A stretch of 64,000 bases of DNA from Flavobacterium cheongpyeongense (GCF_003202435.1 NZ_QJHK01000011.1:92879-156878); one strand, 5' to 3'. Positions 53,325 through 63,788 are shown, counted from the stretch's first letter. The notes: a model not told the origin generated them from the letters alone. Program-made: numbers and translations.

Positions 53325-55983
53325 TTATCTTTTTAACAATCTTTTTATCTCCATTTGTTACTGTTACCAAGTATAATCCGGCAATCGGATTTTGCATTTG
53401 TATATCCTGATAGAAATAAGGGGCTTTGTCAAATGTTTTGTCATACACTTTTTTACCAGATAGGTCGTGAATAGTTACTTGTACATCTTTAGTAGCATCA
53501 CAAGTGAACTGAATTGTAAAATTTCCCTGATTCGGATTACTATATACTGCAAAATCTATTTCTTCAAATTCAGATTCATCTAAAGTAAAAGTTTGGCTGC
53601 AAATAGTTACAGATGCCGAATTTATGGTCCCAAAACTTCCTGAAACCGCATCACGCACCATAAAGCCCCAGGTTCCCTGAGGATTTTGACCATTAAAAAC
53701 GCTTAAAAATTCTGCCGGTACAACAAGTTGGCTTGTTGTTTTAGAACAATCTAAAGCAACTCCTGAATCATCATACTCCAACATTAAAGTTGAATTAGTA
53801 CTGTCGCAGTTTTTATCAAACAATTTCACAACTGTTCCCTGAGGATTTACGATTTGAATTTCTAAATCTGAGAACCTGGCATGTGTTACACTTAAAGTCA
53901 CATTTACATCAGATACGATTCCTGTTGAAGCTGGCACAGTTACTGATTTTGTTGTAAAAGAAGATCCAAATGGTATGTTAAATGCACTGTCAAAACTATA
54001 AGTATCACAAGTCGTTGCCGAGGTGTATCCTACAGCAAAAGGATTTGAGTTTAAGGCGTAATAAATATTAGCGGTAGGCTCAATTAAAATTCTGCAATTT
54101 TTAGCCGTTATATCAGAAGGAACAGTTATAGTCTGAGAACCATCGTTTGGTGTATTTGATATCAGGATAACAGGAAAAGTCAAGCCTCCATCTGTAGATA
54201 ATTTGATATTTACATTATCAGAACCAGGCAAAGTATTGGTTTTATTTACATTCCAGGTTATGGCCTGAAAAGAACCTTTTTGCCACCCTATATCATTCGC
54301 CTTTTGCGAAGTTACTGCAAAAGGACCAGCCGCAGCATCTACTGTAACAGTCATATTAGCAGTATTGGTCTGAGGAGTTCCTAAAACAGCATTATCCCTT
54401 GCTGTAAGCGAAAAATGTAAACTTCTTGCTACTGAAGGAACCGACTCCCACGTTGTCGTTAATCTATTTTGCACTACAGTACTCAAACTTGGCATATATC
54501 GAACAGGTGAACTACCCGGCAGAAGAGAACGAAACAATGGTCCATCAGGTTTTGAAGGTTTAGCAATACTATTATCACCCGATGCTGTAGTGGCAGTATC
54601 ATTTTGCTCCCAGCAGTATGTAACAGTATCACCATCCGGATCAGATCCCGTTCCTGTTAAAATAAACGGAGTATTAATCGGAATAATATAATTTGAACCT
54701 GCACTTATAACCGGAGGATTATTATCAATTACAGATGTACTTACAGGGCATGTTTTGGTAGCCAGATTATTCTGGATTTGTAAAATACTGGCATAAGCAA
54801 AATAATCATCAGAATTGCTTTGAACATCATAATCCCCTGTTACTCCTGCATACGCCATGATTGTAGAACCACTGCCTGGCTCTACGTTTGTACCGGTTCC
54901 TTCAATTTCATACGAAAAAGTATGTGTTCCTCCTAACTGATGCCCCATTTCGTGTGCTACGTAATCAATATCAAATGTATCTCCTTGAGGAATTCTGTTT
55001 GAAGGAGATGTGAAAGCACTTCCTTTTGCCTGATCATCTGATGCAGAAACAGGATTATCGCATACACAACCTATGCAGCCTGCGTCTCCTCCTCCTCCCG
55101 AACGCCCAAATAAATGCCCAATATCATAATTACCATTTCCAATCACGTTAGTTAATGTTTTTTGAACCTCAAGATTCCAGGCTCCATCAACACCTTGTCC
55201 TGCATCAGAATAGGGATCCGCTGCATCTATGTAAATAACATCTTCATTGTTTGCAATTATAATTAATTTTAAGGCCAAATCTCTGTTAAATATACCATTA
55301 ACCCTTGCCATTGTAGCATTCATACCGGCTAACGCTCCTGCTTTGGTCCCTCCAAAAAATGCGGCATACTCCCATGTACACGACAACGCCAGTCGAAGGG
55401 TTTTAAATACTTTATTATTAGATGCTGTTTTTGCTGTTTTTGCGGAATAGTTGCTGACATTAGCATCTTTTGTTTTGCAAATCATTGATTTTGAAGCATC
55501 CTTGTTTTTCGATGTAAACAATACATACTCCGCTTTATTCTCCAGATTCTGTTCGATAAACTCAGTTGGCTTATCAGAACGAAGTACCATAGTCTGTACT
55601 CCAATTGGTGCTACGCTAAAATGGATTTTTGCTGTTTTATCATCTAACCCTGTTCCTTCATAAGCTCTGATTTCAGGATATTTAGCTTGTAATTCAGGAT
55701 CAAAATTAGATGACTCCCAAACCATAAAACGTTCTAAAACACCAGCTGCATTTGGAATTGTGATTTCTGATACAGCACTTTTTGATGTTTTACCTGAAAC
55801 TGCAATTTTCTGAATTAAAAGATTTTCATTCAGCTTGTAATATAACGTATTCTGATCATTAACGTTTCCGCTTTTTTTTGCCGTAACCGAATTAACTTTC
55901 TCCCAAAGTACATTTGTTTGAGCATGAACCGAAATACAACAAAAAATAAAAAGCAGGACAATTAGCTGTTTTTTCATAATCAA
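53314..55983 (-). CDS. Secreted reprolysin-like zinc metalloprotease with P domain and T9SS sorting domain
   Basis: 889 residues with a signal peptide (to AQ, residue 22) and a pro-region. The catalytic domain (about 195-410) has VAHEMGHQLGGTHTF (His344, Glu345, His348, His354) and the Met-turn IMAYAG. Later domains are Ig/PKD-like (about 425-560), a jelly-roll proprotein-convertase P domain (about 670-800, with TWGFMVRD) and a type A T9SS tail (VYSNPNQGNFTIQF...AGLYLVTV). It is an extracellular protease for nutrient protein breakdown or cargo processing. Confidence 0.93.
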   Translation of the reverse strand: MIMKKQLIVLLFIFCCISVHAQTNVLWEKVNSVTAKKSGNVNDQNTLYYKLNENLLIQKIAVSGKTSKSAVSEITIPNAAGVLERFMVWESSNFDPELQAKYPEIRAYEGTGLDDKTAKIHFSVAPIGVQTMVLRSDKPTEFIEQNLENKAEYVLFTSKNKDASKSMICKTKDANVSNYSAKTAKTASNNKVFKTLRLALSCTWEYAAFFGGTKAGALAGMNATMARVNGIFNRDLALKLIIIANNEDVIYIDAADPYSDAGQGVDGAWNLEVQKTLTNVIGNGNYDIGHLFGRSGGGGDAGCIGCVCDNPVSASDDQAKGSAFTSPSNRIPQGDTFDIDYVAHEMGHQLGGTHTFSYEIEGTGTNVEPGSGSTIMAYAGVTGDYDVQSNSDDYFAYASILQIQNNLATKTCPVSTSVIDNNPPVISAGSNYIIPINTPFILTGTGSDPDGDTVTYCWEQNDTATTASGDNSIAKPSKPDGPLFRSLLPGSSPVRYMPSLSTVVQNRLTTTWESVPSVARSLHFSLTARDNAVLGTPQTNTANMTVTVDAAAGPFAVTSQKANDIGWQKGSFQAITWNVNKTNTLPGSDNVNIKLSTDGGLTFPVILISNTPNDGSQTITVPSDITAKNCRILIEPTANIYYALNSNPFAVGYTSATTCDTYSFDSAFNIPFGSSFTTKSVTVPASTGIVSDVNVTLSVTHARFSDLEIQIVNPQGTVVKLFDKNCDSTNSTLMLEYDDSGVALDCSKTTSQLVVPAEFLSVFNGQNPQGTWGFMVRDAVSGSFGTINSASVTICSQTFTLDESEFEEIDFAVYSNPNQGNFTIQFTCDATKDVQVTIHDLSGKKVYDKTFDKAPYFYQDIQMQNPIAGLYLVTVTNGDKKIVKKIIVN

Positions 55984-56145
55984 GAGGTTATTTAGAAAAT
56001 CAAAAATAAATTAATTAAGTTGAATTCTTTTCTATTATCGACAGATATTTATTTCTCATCGACAAATTACTCCATTTTCACAAAAACTAAACGAATCCAT
56101 TTAAAAAATCAATTCAGGTTAGTATCAGATTTAAAATAGATAGTA

Positions 56146-56153
56146 TAAATTTG
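56146..56153 (+). promoter_or_regulatory. -7 box (TAAATTTG) overlapping the upstream TTG of ribF
   Basis: The TAnnTTTG box overlaps the TTG at 56151, which therefore cannot be the start codon if this promoter is used. This favours TTG 56175 as the start. Confidence 0.45.
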
Positions 56154-56174
56154 CAGCATCTTAAACTATTTGCT

Positions 56175-57104
56175 TTGAAGCTTTTCGAATCTATTAATGA
56201 ATTTCATTCCAACAAGAAAACTATTCTGACTCTTGGAACCTTTGATGGCGTTCATATTGGTCATAAAAAAATTCTTGAAAGGCTTAATCAAAATACTGAA
56301 AATGGCAAATATGAAAGTCTGGTTCTAACTTTTTTTCCACATCCCAGAATGGTATTACAGGAAAAATCAGAAATAAAACTTCTCAATACCATTCAGGAAA
56401 AATCCAAACTTCTGGAAGCAACAGGCATCGAAAACCTTGTTATCCATCCGTTTAACGAAAGTTTTTCAAGATTAACGGCCGAAGAATTTGTTCACAATAT
56501 TTTAGTAGATCAGTTTCATATCCATAAAATAATTATTGGTCACGACCATCGTTTTGGAAGAAACAGAACTGCCAATATTGATAATTTAATTGCCTTTGGT
56601 GCTGAATACGGTTTTGAAGTCGAGCAAATTTCAGCTCAGGAAATCCAGGATGTTTCAGTAAGTTCTACCAAAATCAGAAAAGCTTTGCAGGAAGGCAATA
56701 TGGCTCTGGCAAATCAATATTTGGGCTATGCCTTTTTTCTAAAGGGTGAAGTCGTAAAAGGAAAACAACTGGGTAGAACCATTGGTTTTCCAACAGCAAA
56801 TATCCATATCGAAGAAGAATATAAATTAATTCCTAAAAATGGTGTTTACATTATAAAGACTTTTATTGAACAAATAGAGGTTTTTGGAATGATGAACATT
56901 GGTTTCAATCCAACTGTAGATGGGCAAAAACAAACTATCGAAGTAAATCTTTTCGATTTTGATGCTAACATTTATGGACAAAAACTTGAAATTTCCCTTC
57001 TAAAATACCTTCGTGAAGAGCAAAAATTTGGTTCAGTAGATTTGTTGAAAGAACAATTAAATCTGGACAAAAAAACTGCATTGGATTTTTTAAGTAAACC
57101 CTGA
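56175..57104 (+). CDS. ribF: Bifunctional riboflavin kinase / FAD synthetase (RibF)
   Basis: About 309 residues when started at TTG 56175 (MKLFESINEFHSNKK). A longer frame opens at TTG 56151, but a promoter -7 box overlaps it. The FAD-synthetase half has LTLGTFDGVHIGHKKIL and IIIGHDHRFGRNRTAN; the kinase half has GRTIGFPTANIHIEE and MNIGFNPTVDG. It converts riboflavin to FMN and FAD in the cytosol. No FMN riboswitch is visible upstream. Confidence 0.94.
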   Translation: MKLFESINEFHSNKKTILTLGTFDGVHIGHKKILERLNQNTENGKYESLVLTFFPHPRMVLQEKSEIKLLNTIQEKSKLLEATGIENLVIHPFNESFSRLTAEEFVHNILVDQFHIHKIIIGHDHRFGRNRTANIDNLIAFGAEYGFEVEQISAQEIQDVSVSSTKIRKALQEGNMALANQYLGYAFFLKGEVVKGKQLGRTIGFPTANIHIEEEYKLIPKNGVYIIKTFIEQIEVFGMMNIGFNPTVDGQKQTIEVNLFDFDANIYGQKLEISLLKYLREEQKFGSVDLLKEQLNLDKKTALDFLSKP

Positions 57105-57223
57105 AAAATCCCAACAATATCCTTTTCGTTATTTTTAAATCATCGTATTTGTTTTTTTAGTAAATTTAATACACTTTACTGTTTATCAAATATTTACTAT
57201 TAACCTATTTAAAAATAACCATC

Positions 57224-57661
57224 ATGAAATTACCAAAAGAAATTGTCAACGGATCCCTAATATTCCTTGGCATAGGCATTTATTTTTTATTGATGAATGC
57301 ATTAGGTTTAGCCGATTTATTCTATTTACGAACCCTAAATGTCTTTTTCATTTTTTATGGCGTAAACAGGACTATGCAGATGAACCTGCATGAAGGAGAG
57401 ACCAATTTTGTATCAAACGCTGTTTCTGCCATGGCGACCTCAGTTGTGGGTGTATCTATGAGCGTTTTCGGATTATTGGTTTACAGTTATGTACAAGGCG
57501 GAGATGCTTATGTCGAAACTTTATCCAGGACTTTTATGTTTGGAGGAAACCCATCAGTACCAACATATTGCATCTGTTTACTGTTTGAAGGACTTGCTTC
57601 CTCGGTAATCGTGACTTTAATGATGATGCTGTATTGGAACAATAAATATATCGCCGATTAA
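57224..57661 (+). CDS. Four-helix hypothetical membrane protein
   Basis: 145 residues with about four membrane helices (about 8-26, 30-45, 62-88 and 112-136) and short loops. No family recognised; the loop HEGETNFVSNAVSAMATSVVGV is distinctive. Such proteins are common in Flavobacterium next to core genes. It is a single-gene unit with a strong terminator, so it is likely expressed. Confidence 0.72.
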   Translation: MKLPKEIVNGSLIFLGIGIYFLLMNALGLADLFYLRTLNVFFIFYGVNRTMQMNLHEGETNFVSNAVSAMATSVVGVSMSVFGLLVYSYVQGGDAYVETLSRTFMFGGNPSVPTYCICLLFEGLASSVIVTLMMMLYWNNKYIAD

Positions 57662-57688
57662 TTTTTCAAAATAATTCAAACATTTTAG

Positions 57689-57732
57689 CACTCTAAAATC
57701 ATAAAAAAATACAATTCTATGATTTTAGAGTG
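57689..57732 (+). terminator. Intrinsic terminator after the four-helix membrane protein gene
   Basis: Perfect 15-bp arms CACTCTAAAATCATA (57689-57703) and TATGATTTTAGAGTG (57718-57732), followed by TTTCTTTTTT. Confidence 0.85.
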
Positions 57733-57780
57733 TTTCTTTTTTGAAAAAAACTATCAAATATTCATTTACGAGATACATCA

Positions 57781-57811
57781 TTGGTTGATTAGAACAATTT
57801 AACTACTTTTG
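57781..57811 (+). promoter_or_regulatory. Bacteroidota-type promoter of bioB (TTG - 20 bp - TACTTTTG)
   Basis: TTG at 57781-57783 and TACTTTTG at 57804-57811 are 20 bp apart, the expected spacing for the -33/-7 pair. The bioB ATG is 22 bp further on. The clearest promoter in the window. Confidence 0.6.
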
Positions 57812-57833
57812 AAACTTCAAAAACAATGTATCA

Positions 57834-58922
57834 ATGAGCATTACAAAACACAACTGGACAAAAGACGAAATAATCGCCATATATAATAAACCTATGATGG
57901 ATCTGCTGTATGAAGCAGCAACAATCCACAGACAAAAACACGATCCGAACGTAGTACAGGTATCTACCTTACTTTCTATAAAAACCGGTGGATGTCCTGA
58001 AGATTGCGGTTACTGTCCACAGGCGGCTCGTTACAACACAGGAGTAGAAGGAAATGACTTAATGAGTGTAAGTCAGGTAAAAGCTCAGGCCTTGCGTGCC
58101 AAATCCAGCGGATCATCCCGTGTCTGCATGGGAGCTGCCTGGAGAAACGTAAAAGACGGTGACGAATTTGATCAGGTATTAGAGATGGTACGTACCATCA
58201 ACAAACTGGATATGGAGGTTTGCTGTACTCTGGGGATGATTACCGAAAATCAGGCACAACGTCTGGCTGAAGCAGGATTATACGCCTACAACCACAATTT
58301 AGATACTTCTGAAGATTATTATAAAGATGTTATTTCGACACGTGCTTTTGAAGACCGTTTAGAGACCATTGAAAATGTTCGTAAAACCAATGTTACAGTT
58401 TGTAGCGGTGGCATTATCGGCATGGGGGAAAGTATCGAAGACAGGGCAGGAATGCTTGTTGCTCTTTCTACATTGAACCCGCAACCGGAATCTGTGCCCA
58501 TTAATGCCCTGGTAGCCGTGGAAGGAACTCCAATGGAAGATGAAAAACCGGTAGAAATCTGGGAAATGATCCGTATGGTAGCCACTACCAGAATTGTGAT
58601 GCCGGACACACAGGTACGTCTGTCAGCAGGAAGAACCAATATGAGCCGAGAAGGTCAGGCGATGTGTTTCTTTGCAGGTGCCAATTCTATTTTTGCCGGT
58701 GATAAATTACTGACTACTCCTAATCCCGATGTACATGAAGACATGAAAATGTTTGAATTATTGGGCTTAAATCCGCAAAAACCATTTACAAAAATTTCAC
58801 AGCCACAAACAGTAGAAGCGGCAGATTCTCAATTTGCCCCATTAGGCGAAAAACCAAAATGGTCAAGACCTGGACACACTATTGAAAGAAATCTTGAAGC
58901 TTCGATTAAATCAAAAAATTAA
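57834..58922 (+). CDS. bioB: Biotin synthase (BioB)
   Basis: 362 residues. It has the radical SAM motif CPEDCGYCPQ (Cys54, 58, 61) and the residues expected for the [2Fe-2S] cluster: SRVCMGAAWR, VCCTLGM, VTVCSGGIIGMGE and the Arg in VRLSAGRTNMS. It inserts sulphur into dethiobiotin to make biotin. No other bio genes are adjacent, so it is an isolated member of the pathway here. Confidence 0.97.
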   Translation: MSITKHNWTKDEIIAIYNKPMMDLLYEAATIHRQKHDPNVVQVSTLLSIKTGGCPEDCGYCPQAARYNTGVEGNDLMSVSQVKAQALRAKSSGSSRVCMGAAWRNVKDGDEFDQVLEMVRTINKLDMEVCCTLGMITENQAQRLAEAGLYAYNHNLDTSEDYYKDVISTRAFEDRLETIENVRKTNVTVCSGGIIGMGESIEDRAGMLVALSTLNPQPESVPINALVAVEGTPMEDEKPVEIWEMIRMVATTRIVMPDTQVRLSAGRTNMSREGQAMCFFAGANSIFAGDKLLTTPNPDVHEDMKMFELLGLNPQKPFTKISQPQTVEAADSQFAPLGEKPKWSRPGHTIERNLEASIKSKN

Positions 58923-58946
58923 TCAATAGAGTTACTAAATATTTAT

Positions 58947-58980
58947 AAAATGCTTATATAAAACACTATAAGCATTTTTT
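58947..58980 (+). terminator. Intrinsic terminator of bioB
   Basis: Arms AAAATGCTTATA (58947-58958) and TATAAGCATTTT (58967-58978) followed by a T tract. Confidence 0.75.
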
Positions 58981-58990
58981 TTATTTAAAG

Positions 58991-59767
58991 ATGAAGTTAA
59001 AAAAAACGAATCGGGTAAAAAACATCAAAGTCTGAGTTTATTTCCCAATATCTAAAAAATCAAATTCCGGTTATTGTAGAAGATCTGACTGAGAACCGGC
59101 CTGCCTATCAAAAATGGAAATTATCCCATATCAAAGAAATAGCGGGTGATTAAACAGTTCCTTTATACAATAGCAGGCCTGTAAATCATAAAGATGTTTT
59201 TGAAGATCGTTTTAATGAATCCATACTCCAATGAAAATGAGTGATTACATTAATTTACGTGAAGAAAACCAACTAATTACCGCATGCTTTTTTTGGCGGG
59301 GAAAATTCAAAAGTGTTTATACATTATGAAATTGACTACTCAAATATTCTTCATTTTCACGAAGAAAAACAATGCATGATTTTCGCTTCTGATCAGTCAA
59401 AATACATGTATAAGGTACCTCAAGCCTTAATTTCGAGAGAAGACATTGATTTTGACAATCCTTCATTATGAAAAATTTCCTGCCTTAAAAATGCCAAAGG
59501 TTATATAACCAATTTAAAACTTGGCGAAATGCTGTATATGCCCGAAGGTTACTGGCATTATATAAAATATTTAACACCCGAATTTTTCTATGAGTTTACG
59601 CTCTTTTACTCAAAACATTACCAACTTATCCAAAGCGGTTTATACTGTTTTAATCATCGCCCATTTGATATTTTGATGCGAAAATTTAGAGATCAGAAAT
59701 GGATTGATGATCAAAATGAAAAGGCAATTCCGAATACGCATGAAACTTTACTAAAAGAAACCTGTTA
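58991..59767 (+). pseudogene. Cupin/JmjC-like (cupin_8) protein gene, heavily decayed
   Basis: Starting at ATG 58991, the remnant reads, across several frames, MKLKKTNRVKN..., FISQYLKNQIPVIVEDLTE, KLSHIKEIAGD*TVPLYN, FFGGENSKVFIHYEIDYSN, SKYMYKVPQALISREDIDFD, GEMLYMPEGYWHYIKYLTPE and WIDDQNEKAIPNTHETLLKE. At least two in-frame stops and four or more frameshifts are needed, and the middle part (near 59260-59280) seems shortened. The MPEGYWH block and the HYEIDYSN stretch belong to JmjC-type cupin oxygenases. A 79-codon open frame at 59529 is only the frameshifted tail. Confidence 0.75.
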
Positions 59768-62700
59768 ATATATTATTTTTTCTGTGTTCAGGGCATTTTC
59801 AGTTTTAATTTTAAGTATGAGAAGTTGATTTTTTTGTTTCAGATTAGAAATTGTTATTGAATTTTGATTGGTATTTTGTTCTAGAATCAATTTACCCGAA
59901 CTATCATAAACCTGAATTTTTTGTATAGTTGAATCATCAGATTCAATAATAAGATTCCCTTTCTCCTGATAAATCATGATATCTTTACTGTTTTTAAAAA
60001 CCTCAATAGTGTTCAGCGTTTTATGGCTGAATTTTAAAACAAAACGATTATTAAAAATTCCTTTTTCAGTTGAAAAAATATAGGGCTCTTTTTTTAAATC
60101 ATGTAGAATCATTTTGTCTTTATCTTCAATATAAACAGATTGGCCTGCTAAAATTTTATCTAAATGATCAATACTTATTGTGAACTTTCCATTAATTTCT
60201 GTTTTGTATCCAAGTGCAACTTCGTCTGAGTCTTTAAAAGGAAATTCTCTGCCTTGTATAGCCCAATTTTTTTCTTCATTAAAACTATAAAAATCAATAT
60301 ACTTATTTCCATTGAATGACTCTCCGTCAAAAGCCAAGTCGTAACCATTGGTTGCCCCTTCAATATAACCTATTAAAAGCTGTTTGAACGCATTTTCCTC
60401 ATTTGTAAGATTAAGCCATATTCTGCTTTTTTCTACTGTTTTATTTTTTTTCGTAGACTTAGCCGGTTTAAAGAAAGATGAATTTTGTTCTATAATGCGC
60501 ATACTGTTTTCAAACTTTACCTCCCCGGCAATTGCACTCTGAATAAAAAAAGATTGTGCCGAAGCAATTTTACCGTCAGGTAACGTTTTATTTTCACCCG
60601 AAGCCTGAGCCTGCGTTGTTCCTACGCCTCCTAAAAGATTATAAACGGCATAATCGGCCGAGGCATATTTATTGTTAGTCAATGGCGTATTATGGGTCCA
60701 GAAATAAAGAGTCCCTTTGATACTATCCGAATTGGCTTCTAAAAAAACATCTGCATCAAGAGCTGAAGGATAGGGATTGCCTATTAAATTGAAACTATCT
60801 GCAATACCAATAGGGGTTTTAATTTTTCCGTTATTCGGAATTCCTTTAAAAACCGCTTCATACTTTTCAGGAGCAGTAGTCGAAAACTCCTGTGGTCCGC
60901 GAATAATATATCCCCTTGCAATTGTCATTGGTGCTGCTGAAATTTCTTCTGCCCAATAATTTACATCAGGATTAAAAGAAAAAAACTTATCCGGCAAAGT
61001 TGTTGGAGAAACATCTATCAGTTTTTGATTTTCAACAGGAGAAGACCAATAGGTGTAATCAAATTTTCGAATAGGGGTTGTTTTTCGTTTAAGATAAATA
61101 ATGCCTGTATTGACCATTTCATCATCTGATTGATACAAAGAGGCTGTATCTTCTAAAACCAAAATTCCGGATCCTGAATAATTAAAACTCAATCCCAGGG
61201 TTTTCCCGCTTGAAATTGTTACTGTCTTTGCTGAATTGATGCTACAACTACATGCATTTACTGAGTTTGAAAACACATAATCTTCTTCAAAAGTTAACTC
61301 TTTTCCAGCGGAAGGAAGTCCATTAGACCAATCTGAACCATTCCATTTTGAACTATTATTGCATAATTTTAAACGTGCAATCCTGTGCTTAGTTATCCCT
61401 GAAACCGAATTAAAATTACCACCAATGATCAGTTTATCATCAGCCATAAACGCCATTGTATATAAAGTGCTGTTTAAATTAACCGAAAATGAAGAATCTA
61501 AAACCCCACCAGAGGACAAACGCAATAGGCGTAAAGAAGCTATACCATTATAATTTCCTGAAAACGAACCCCCAATTAAAATCCTGTCGTCTGGCTGAAC
61601 CAAAACATTTCGGACATCACCATTACTAAAACCAGTCCCTGAATTAAAAGTTTCGTCTAATGACCCATCTGAATTAAGTCGTAAGATTCGTTTTTTAGAA
61701 ACTCCATTATAATTTAAAAAAGAACCGCCCACAATAATTTTTCCGTCAGATTGCAGATCAAGTGCATATACGTTTTTATCAAATCCAATACCTACAGAAA
61801 AACTATTATCTACGCTACCGTCAGCATTTAAGCGTATTAATCTGGAATATGGTATTCCGTTAAATGTATCAAATCGTCCTCCTAAGATGATTTTACCGTC
61901 AGACTGAACTACAATTGCATCAATAATTCCGTTTGCACCTGTAGCCGTGTTAAAACTCAAATCAATTGTTCCGTCTGGCATTAGTCGTACAATACGACCT
62001 GACGTAATACTATTATATTTCGTAAAGTTACCTACAGCCAATATCTTTTGATCCGATTGAATCGCTACTGAAAAAACCTGACCATTAAAGCCACTTCCGG
62101 AAATAAAACTGTTGTCTATACTTCCATCAGCTAAAATTCGGGCAATGCGATTACAAATTGTATTGTTATAACTGGTAAAACTCCCTGCTATAATCATTTT
62201 TCCATCTAATTGTTGGGTTGCCGTTTTTATAGCATTATTAGCTCCTGACTGTGCTGAATTGAAAGTATTATCTAAATCTCCATTTGGCAAAATACGGGCA
62301 ATCTTTGCTGAAGGCATCCCGTTAAATTTTGAAAAATTACCAAAAACCATTATTTTATCATCAGATAATGGTACTATTTTTAAAACTGAATTATCAAACC
62401 CAACTCCTGCTGATAAATAACTCATATCATGAATTCCATTGGCATCAGTTTTCGCTAGTTTTCCCTGATTTTGGGAATCAAAAACTGAAAATGAACCGCC
62501 AATATACCAAGCGCCATCTGTTGAATTTTCTAAACTGTATACCGATGCAGAACCTGGTCCCGCACCCGTATCAAAGTCCGGTTTAACTGTTCCGTCTGAA
62601 TTTAAAAGTATTAATCTGTTGACCTCCATTTCATTATACAAATCTGTAAATGAACCCCCTACCATAATATTGCCAAAGGCATCTATTTTTAAGATATATA

Positions 62701-63607
62701 CACTACCATTATTAAAACCTGTTCCCGATAAAAACCCGGAATCCATTGTCCCGTCTGGATTTAACCGAATAATTCTGTTTGCAACACTTCCATTATAATC
62801 TGTAAATTCCCCACCCAGTATAATTTTGCCATCTGGCTGTAAAACCATTGTATGGATTTCCTCATTAAAAGCTGACCCAACATGAAAAGTCAGATCTAAA
62901 CTCCCATCAGGATTTAATCGAATGATTCGATTGATATCGACACCGTTAAATTTTATAAAACTACCTGCAACAATAATTTTTCCATCGGACTGAATTTGAA
63001 CACAGTTTATATTTGTAAGAGCTCCTGAACCTGTTAAAAAATCAGGATCTAAATTTCCATCAGGCAAAATTCTGGCAATCCTGTTTACTGTAATCCCATT
63101 ATACTTTGTAAAGCTTCCAACAAGTATTATTTTCCCATCTGGTTGCTGCGTAATTTGATTTACAATTCCTGTCCCTGCAGCTATTGATGTATTAAAAGTA
63201 ATATCCTGCGAACCATCAGTATTTAAGCGAATTAATCTTCCTGAGACGACTCCGTTATAACTCGTAAAATTACCCCCAACAATAATTTTACCATCTTCCT
63301 GGATATGGGATGAATATACCTTTCCATTAAAACCAGAACCTGTATTAAAATCTTCATCTATAGTCCCATCTGTCTTTAATCTTGTTAAATATGAAAGAGG
63401 TTTTCCGTTAAAGCTCAAAAAATCCCCTCCTACAATTAAATTTCCATCTGTTTGCATTGCCAGAGTCCTGACGGTATTATTAAAACCATCACCGCTTAGA
63501 CCATTATCATAAGTATTAAAAGTGGTATCTAATTTCCCCTGTTGGGCATTTATATTCGTTATTAGCGAGAAAAAAATTACGAGTAAAAATTGTAGTTTCA
63601 ATGTCAA
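59765..63607 (-). CDS. Giant delta-60 repeat protein with T9SS sorting domain
   Basis: 1280 residues with a signal peptide (LLVIFFSLITNINAQ). Residues about 22-740 contain some thirteen delta-60 repeats of about 52 residues (RLNPDGSLDLTFHVGSAFNE...VLQPDGKIILGGEFTDYNG), predicted to form a beta-propeller-like fold. A cysteine-containing segment (CNNSSKWNGSDWSNG) and a large beta-rich region follow, then a type A T9SS tail (KIQVYDSSGKLILEQN...LLILKIKTENALNTEKIIY). It is probably exported to the cell surface; function unknown. Its 3' end abuts the cupin pseudogene. Confidence 0.9.
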   Translation of the reverse strand: MTLKLQFLLVIFFSLITNINAQQGKLDTTFNTYDNGLSGDGFNNTVRTLAMQTDGNLIVGGDFLSFNGKPLSYLTRLKTDGTIDEDFNTGSGFNGKVYSSHIQEDGKIIVGGNFTSYNGVVSGRLIRLNTDGSQDITFNTSIAAGTGIVNQITQQPDGKIILVGSFTKYNGITVNRIARILPDGNLDPDFLTGSGALTNINCVQIQSDGKIIVAGSFIKFNGVDINRIIRLNPDGSLDLTFHVGSAFNEEIHTMVLQPDGKIILGGEFTDYNGSVANRIIRLNPDGTMDSGFLSGTGFNNGSVYILKIDAFGNIMVGGSFTDLYNEMEVNRLILLNSDGTVKPDFDTGAGPGSASVYSLENSTDGAWYIGGSFSVFDSQNQGKLAKTDANGIHDMSYLSAGVGFDNSVLKIVPLSDDKIMVFGNFSKFNGMPSAKIARILPNGDLDNTFNSAQSGANNAIKTATQQLDGKMIIAGSFTSYNNTICNRIARILADGSIDNSFISGSGFNGQVFSVAIQSDQKILAVGNFTKYNSITSGRIVRLMPDGTIDLSFNTATGANGIIDAIVVQSDGKIILGGRFDTFNGIPYSRLIRLNADGSVDNSFSVGIGFDKNVYALDLQSDGKIIVGGSFLNYNGVSKKRILRLNSDGSLDETFNSGTGFSNGDVRNVLVQPDDRILIGGSFSGNYNGIASLRLLRLSSGGVLDSSFSVNLNSTLYTMAFMADDKLIIGGNFNSVSGITKHRIARLKLCNNSSKWNGSDWSNGLPSAGKELTFEEDYVFSNSVNACSCSINSAKTVTISSGKTLGLSFNYSGSGILVLEDTASLYQSDDEMVNTGIIYLKRKTTPIRKFDYTYWSSPVENQKLIDVSPTTLPDKFFSFNPDVNYWAEEISAAPMTIARGYIIRGPQEFSTTAPEKYEAVFKGIPNNGKIKTPIGIADSFNLIGNPYPSALDADVFLEANSDSIKGTLYFWTHNTPLTNNKYASADYAVYNLLGGVGTTQAQASGENKTLPDGKIASAQSFFIQSAIAGEVKFENSMRIIEQNSSFFKPAKSTKKNKTVEKSRIWLNLTNEENAFKQLLIGYIEGATNGYDLAFDGESFNGNKYIDFYSFNEEKNWAIQGREFPFKDSDEVALGYKTEINGKFTISIDHLDKILAGQSVYIEDKDKMILHDLKKEPYIFSTEKGIFNNRFVLKFSHKTLNTIEVFKNSKDIMIYQEKGNLIIESDDSTIQKIQVYDSSGKLILEQNTNQNSITISNLKQKNQLLILKIKTENALNTEKIIY

Positions 63608-63788
63608 AATAAAAAGGTTAAGTTAGAATTGTAATTTTATCAAAGAATGTATTAATAAGAATTTACATGCAATTTATAATTATACCGTGCTTGTTGCAAT
63701 ACCCATATTTAGTGATTTTAATAATTCCTTAAACAAAAAATCCGATAACTTTCGCTATCGGATTTTTAAATCTATGTTGTTTTAGTTG
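63608..63788. other. Gap with terminator for the upstream T9SS gene
   Basis: No gene. Arms AAAAATCCGATA (63736-63747) and TATCGGATTTTT (63756-63767) form a symmetric terminator serving the gene that ends at 63789 on the minus strand. Confidence 0.7.

Noticed and set aside
59765..63607. Regular repeats at DNA level that might look like a CRISPR or satellite array
   Set aside because: The repeats keep one reading frame and encode delta-60 units with variable sequence; they are coding.
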